Positions 4,998 to 5,687 of a stretch of DNA of 5,687 nucleotides are shown piece by piece (the stretch's first letter is position 1; every line of letters starts with the position of its first letter). A program made the position numbers and the translations under genes. The DNA lies in the NCBI GenBank assembly GCA_031290755.1, contig JAITMY010000120.1, positions 1 to 5,687 on the forward strand, in the 5' to 3' direction. The notes under the pieces were generated by a model that was given only the letters and a program-made list of their open reading frames with translations, searched no databases and was not told where the DNA came from. The DNA comes from Prevotellaceae bacterium. Lineage in GTDB: Bacteria > Bacteroidota > Bacteroidia > Bacteroidales > UBA932.

Positions 4998-5687
4998 ATG
5001 ACTACCGCCCCACCGCCCGCCCGCCCCACCTTCACCGTGGTGAACCTCTGCTGCAAGCTGAACTACGCCGAGGCCTCCACCATCGCCCGCCAGCTGGCCG
5101 AGGGCGGCTTGGCGCAGGCCGCCGAGGGCCAGCCCGCCGACGTGTACGTGGTGCACACCTGCGCCGTAACCCAGCAGGCCGAAAAGAAGTGCCGGCAGGC
5201 CATCCGCCAGCTGGCCAAGCAGGGCGGCGGCGCGGCGCTCGTCTGCGTAACCGGCTGCATGGCCTCCCTCAAGGCCTTCGCGCTGGAGGCCATGCCGGAG
5301 GTGGCGCTCGTGGCCGACAAGGGCGAGGTAGCCCGCCGCATCGCCGAGCGCCTGCGCCTGCCCCCGCCCGCCGCGCCCGCAGCCCCCGCCGACGGCTTCT
5401 TCGCCGCCTGCTCGTGGGGCGGCGACCGCACCCGCGCCTTCCTCAAGGTGCAGGACGGCTGCGACTACCGCTGCGCCTACTGCACCGTGCCCGCCGCCCG
5501 CGGCGCGAGCCGCAGCGCCCCCATCGCCGCCATCGCCGCGCAGGCCGAGGCCGCCGCCGCGCAGGGCGTGCGCGAGGTGGTGCTCACCGGCGTGAACACC
5601 GGCGACTTTGGCCGGCCTGCCGGCGAGAGCCTGCTACAGCTCGCGCAGCGCCTTGAGCAGGTGAAGGGCGTGGCCCGCTACCGCATC
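4998..5687 (+). CDS. mtaB: tRNA (t6A37) methylthiotransferase MtaB, 5' part only
   Basis: The frame is open to the window edge, giving 230 codons, roughly half of a protein usually about 420-450 residues long. The N-terminal methylthiotransferase domain has its three cluster ligands: Cys19 (CCKLN), Cys55 (HTCAVT) and Cys87 (VTGCMA). The radical SAM motif CxxxCxxC is intact at Cys155, Cys159 and Cys162 in VQDGCDYRCAYCTVP, followed by the ARGxSRS and VLTGVNTGDFG segments typical of MtaB rather than MiaB or RimO. The enzyme adds a methylthio group to t6A at position 37 of ANN-decoding tRNAs in the cytoplasm, using two [4Fe-4S] clusters and S-adenosylmethionine. The rest of the radical SAM domain and the TRAM domain lie beyond the window. 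The ATG at 4998 gives the short N-terminus expected before the first motif. The gene is extremely G+C-rich and rich in Ala and Pro (for example residues 118-130). Confidence 0.93.
   Translation, partial: MTTAPPPARPTFTVVNLCCKLNYAEASTIARQLAEGGLAQAAEGQPADVYVVHTCAVTQQAEKKCRQAIRQLAKQGGGAALVCVTGCMASLKAFALEAMPEVALVADKGEVARRIAERLRLPPPAAPAAPADGFFAACSWGGDRTRAFLKVQDGCDYRCAYCTVPAARGASRSAPIAAIAAQAEAAAAQGVREVVLTGVNTGDFGRPAGESLLQLAQRLEQVKGVARYRI

Noticed and set aside
4964..5656. 230-codon frame on the + strand overlapping mtaB
   Set aside because: The frame starting at 4998 carries all iron-sulfur motifs of MtaB, whereas this one is Arg/Pro-rich noise. Its ATG is only of interest for the C-tract idea reported above.

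Overview
The window looks like chromosomal DNA of a Bacteroidota bacterium, probably of the order Bacteroidales. Three things point there. An excellent match to the Bacteroidota promoter (TTG, 20 bp, TACCTTTG) sits just before the first gene. Starts lack a clear Shine-Dalgarno sequence and have A/T-rich leaders instead. The gene families are typical of the phylum: a DUF4369-type TlpA lipoprotein, a DUF5117/DUF4953-type zinc metalloprotease and an MtaB. Coding DNA is G+C-rich, extremely so in the last gene, while the first 160 bases are very A+T-rich (9 of the first 60 bases are G or C). Genus cannot be settled from the sequence alone.

Layout, all genes on the + strand. Bases 1-351 hold no recognisable gene. 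An A+T-rich block (1-160) is followed by a short G+C-rich stretch ending in a terminator-like hairpin (243-266 plus T-tracts), and then by the promoter (295-326). Next come a four-helix membrane protein of unknown function (352-840) and a 66-residue Xre/Cro-type DNA-binding protein (837-1037), overlapping by ATGA. Thirty bases later starts a lipoprotein thiol-disulfide oxidoreductase of the TlpA type (1068-2198). After 39 bases comes an 892-residue secreted zinc metalloprotease with a metzincin motif (2238-4916). A strong palindrome (4946-4977) closes this group. The 5' half of mtaB, a tRNA methylthiotransferase, runs from 4998 off the end of the window.

How the parts may work together (inference): the membrane protein and the small regulator look like a co-translated sensor/regulator pair, possibly controlling their own promoter and perhaps the downstream envelope genes, since no terminator is visible between 352 and 4916. 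The TlpA-like protein and the metalloprotease both act outside the cytoplasm and are closely spaced. The protease keeps four cysteines after its signal peptide, so a redox or folding link is plausible but unproven. mtaB is a tRNA-modification gene with no evident functional tie to its neighbours.

No transfer RNA, ribosomal RNA, CRISPR array or insertion sequence was recognised. The most interesting points are the membrane protein/Xre pair, the orphan terminator that may end a small RNA, the palindrome that resembles dispersed REP-type repeats, and the C9 tract directly before the mtaB start.
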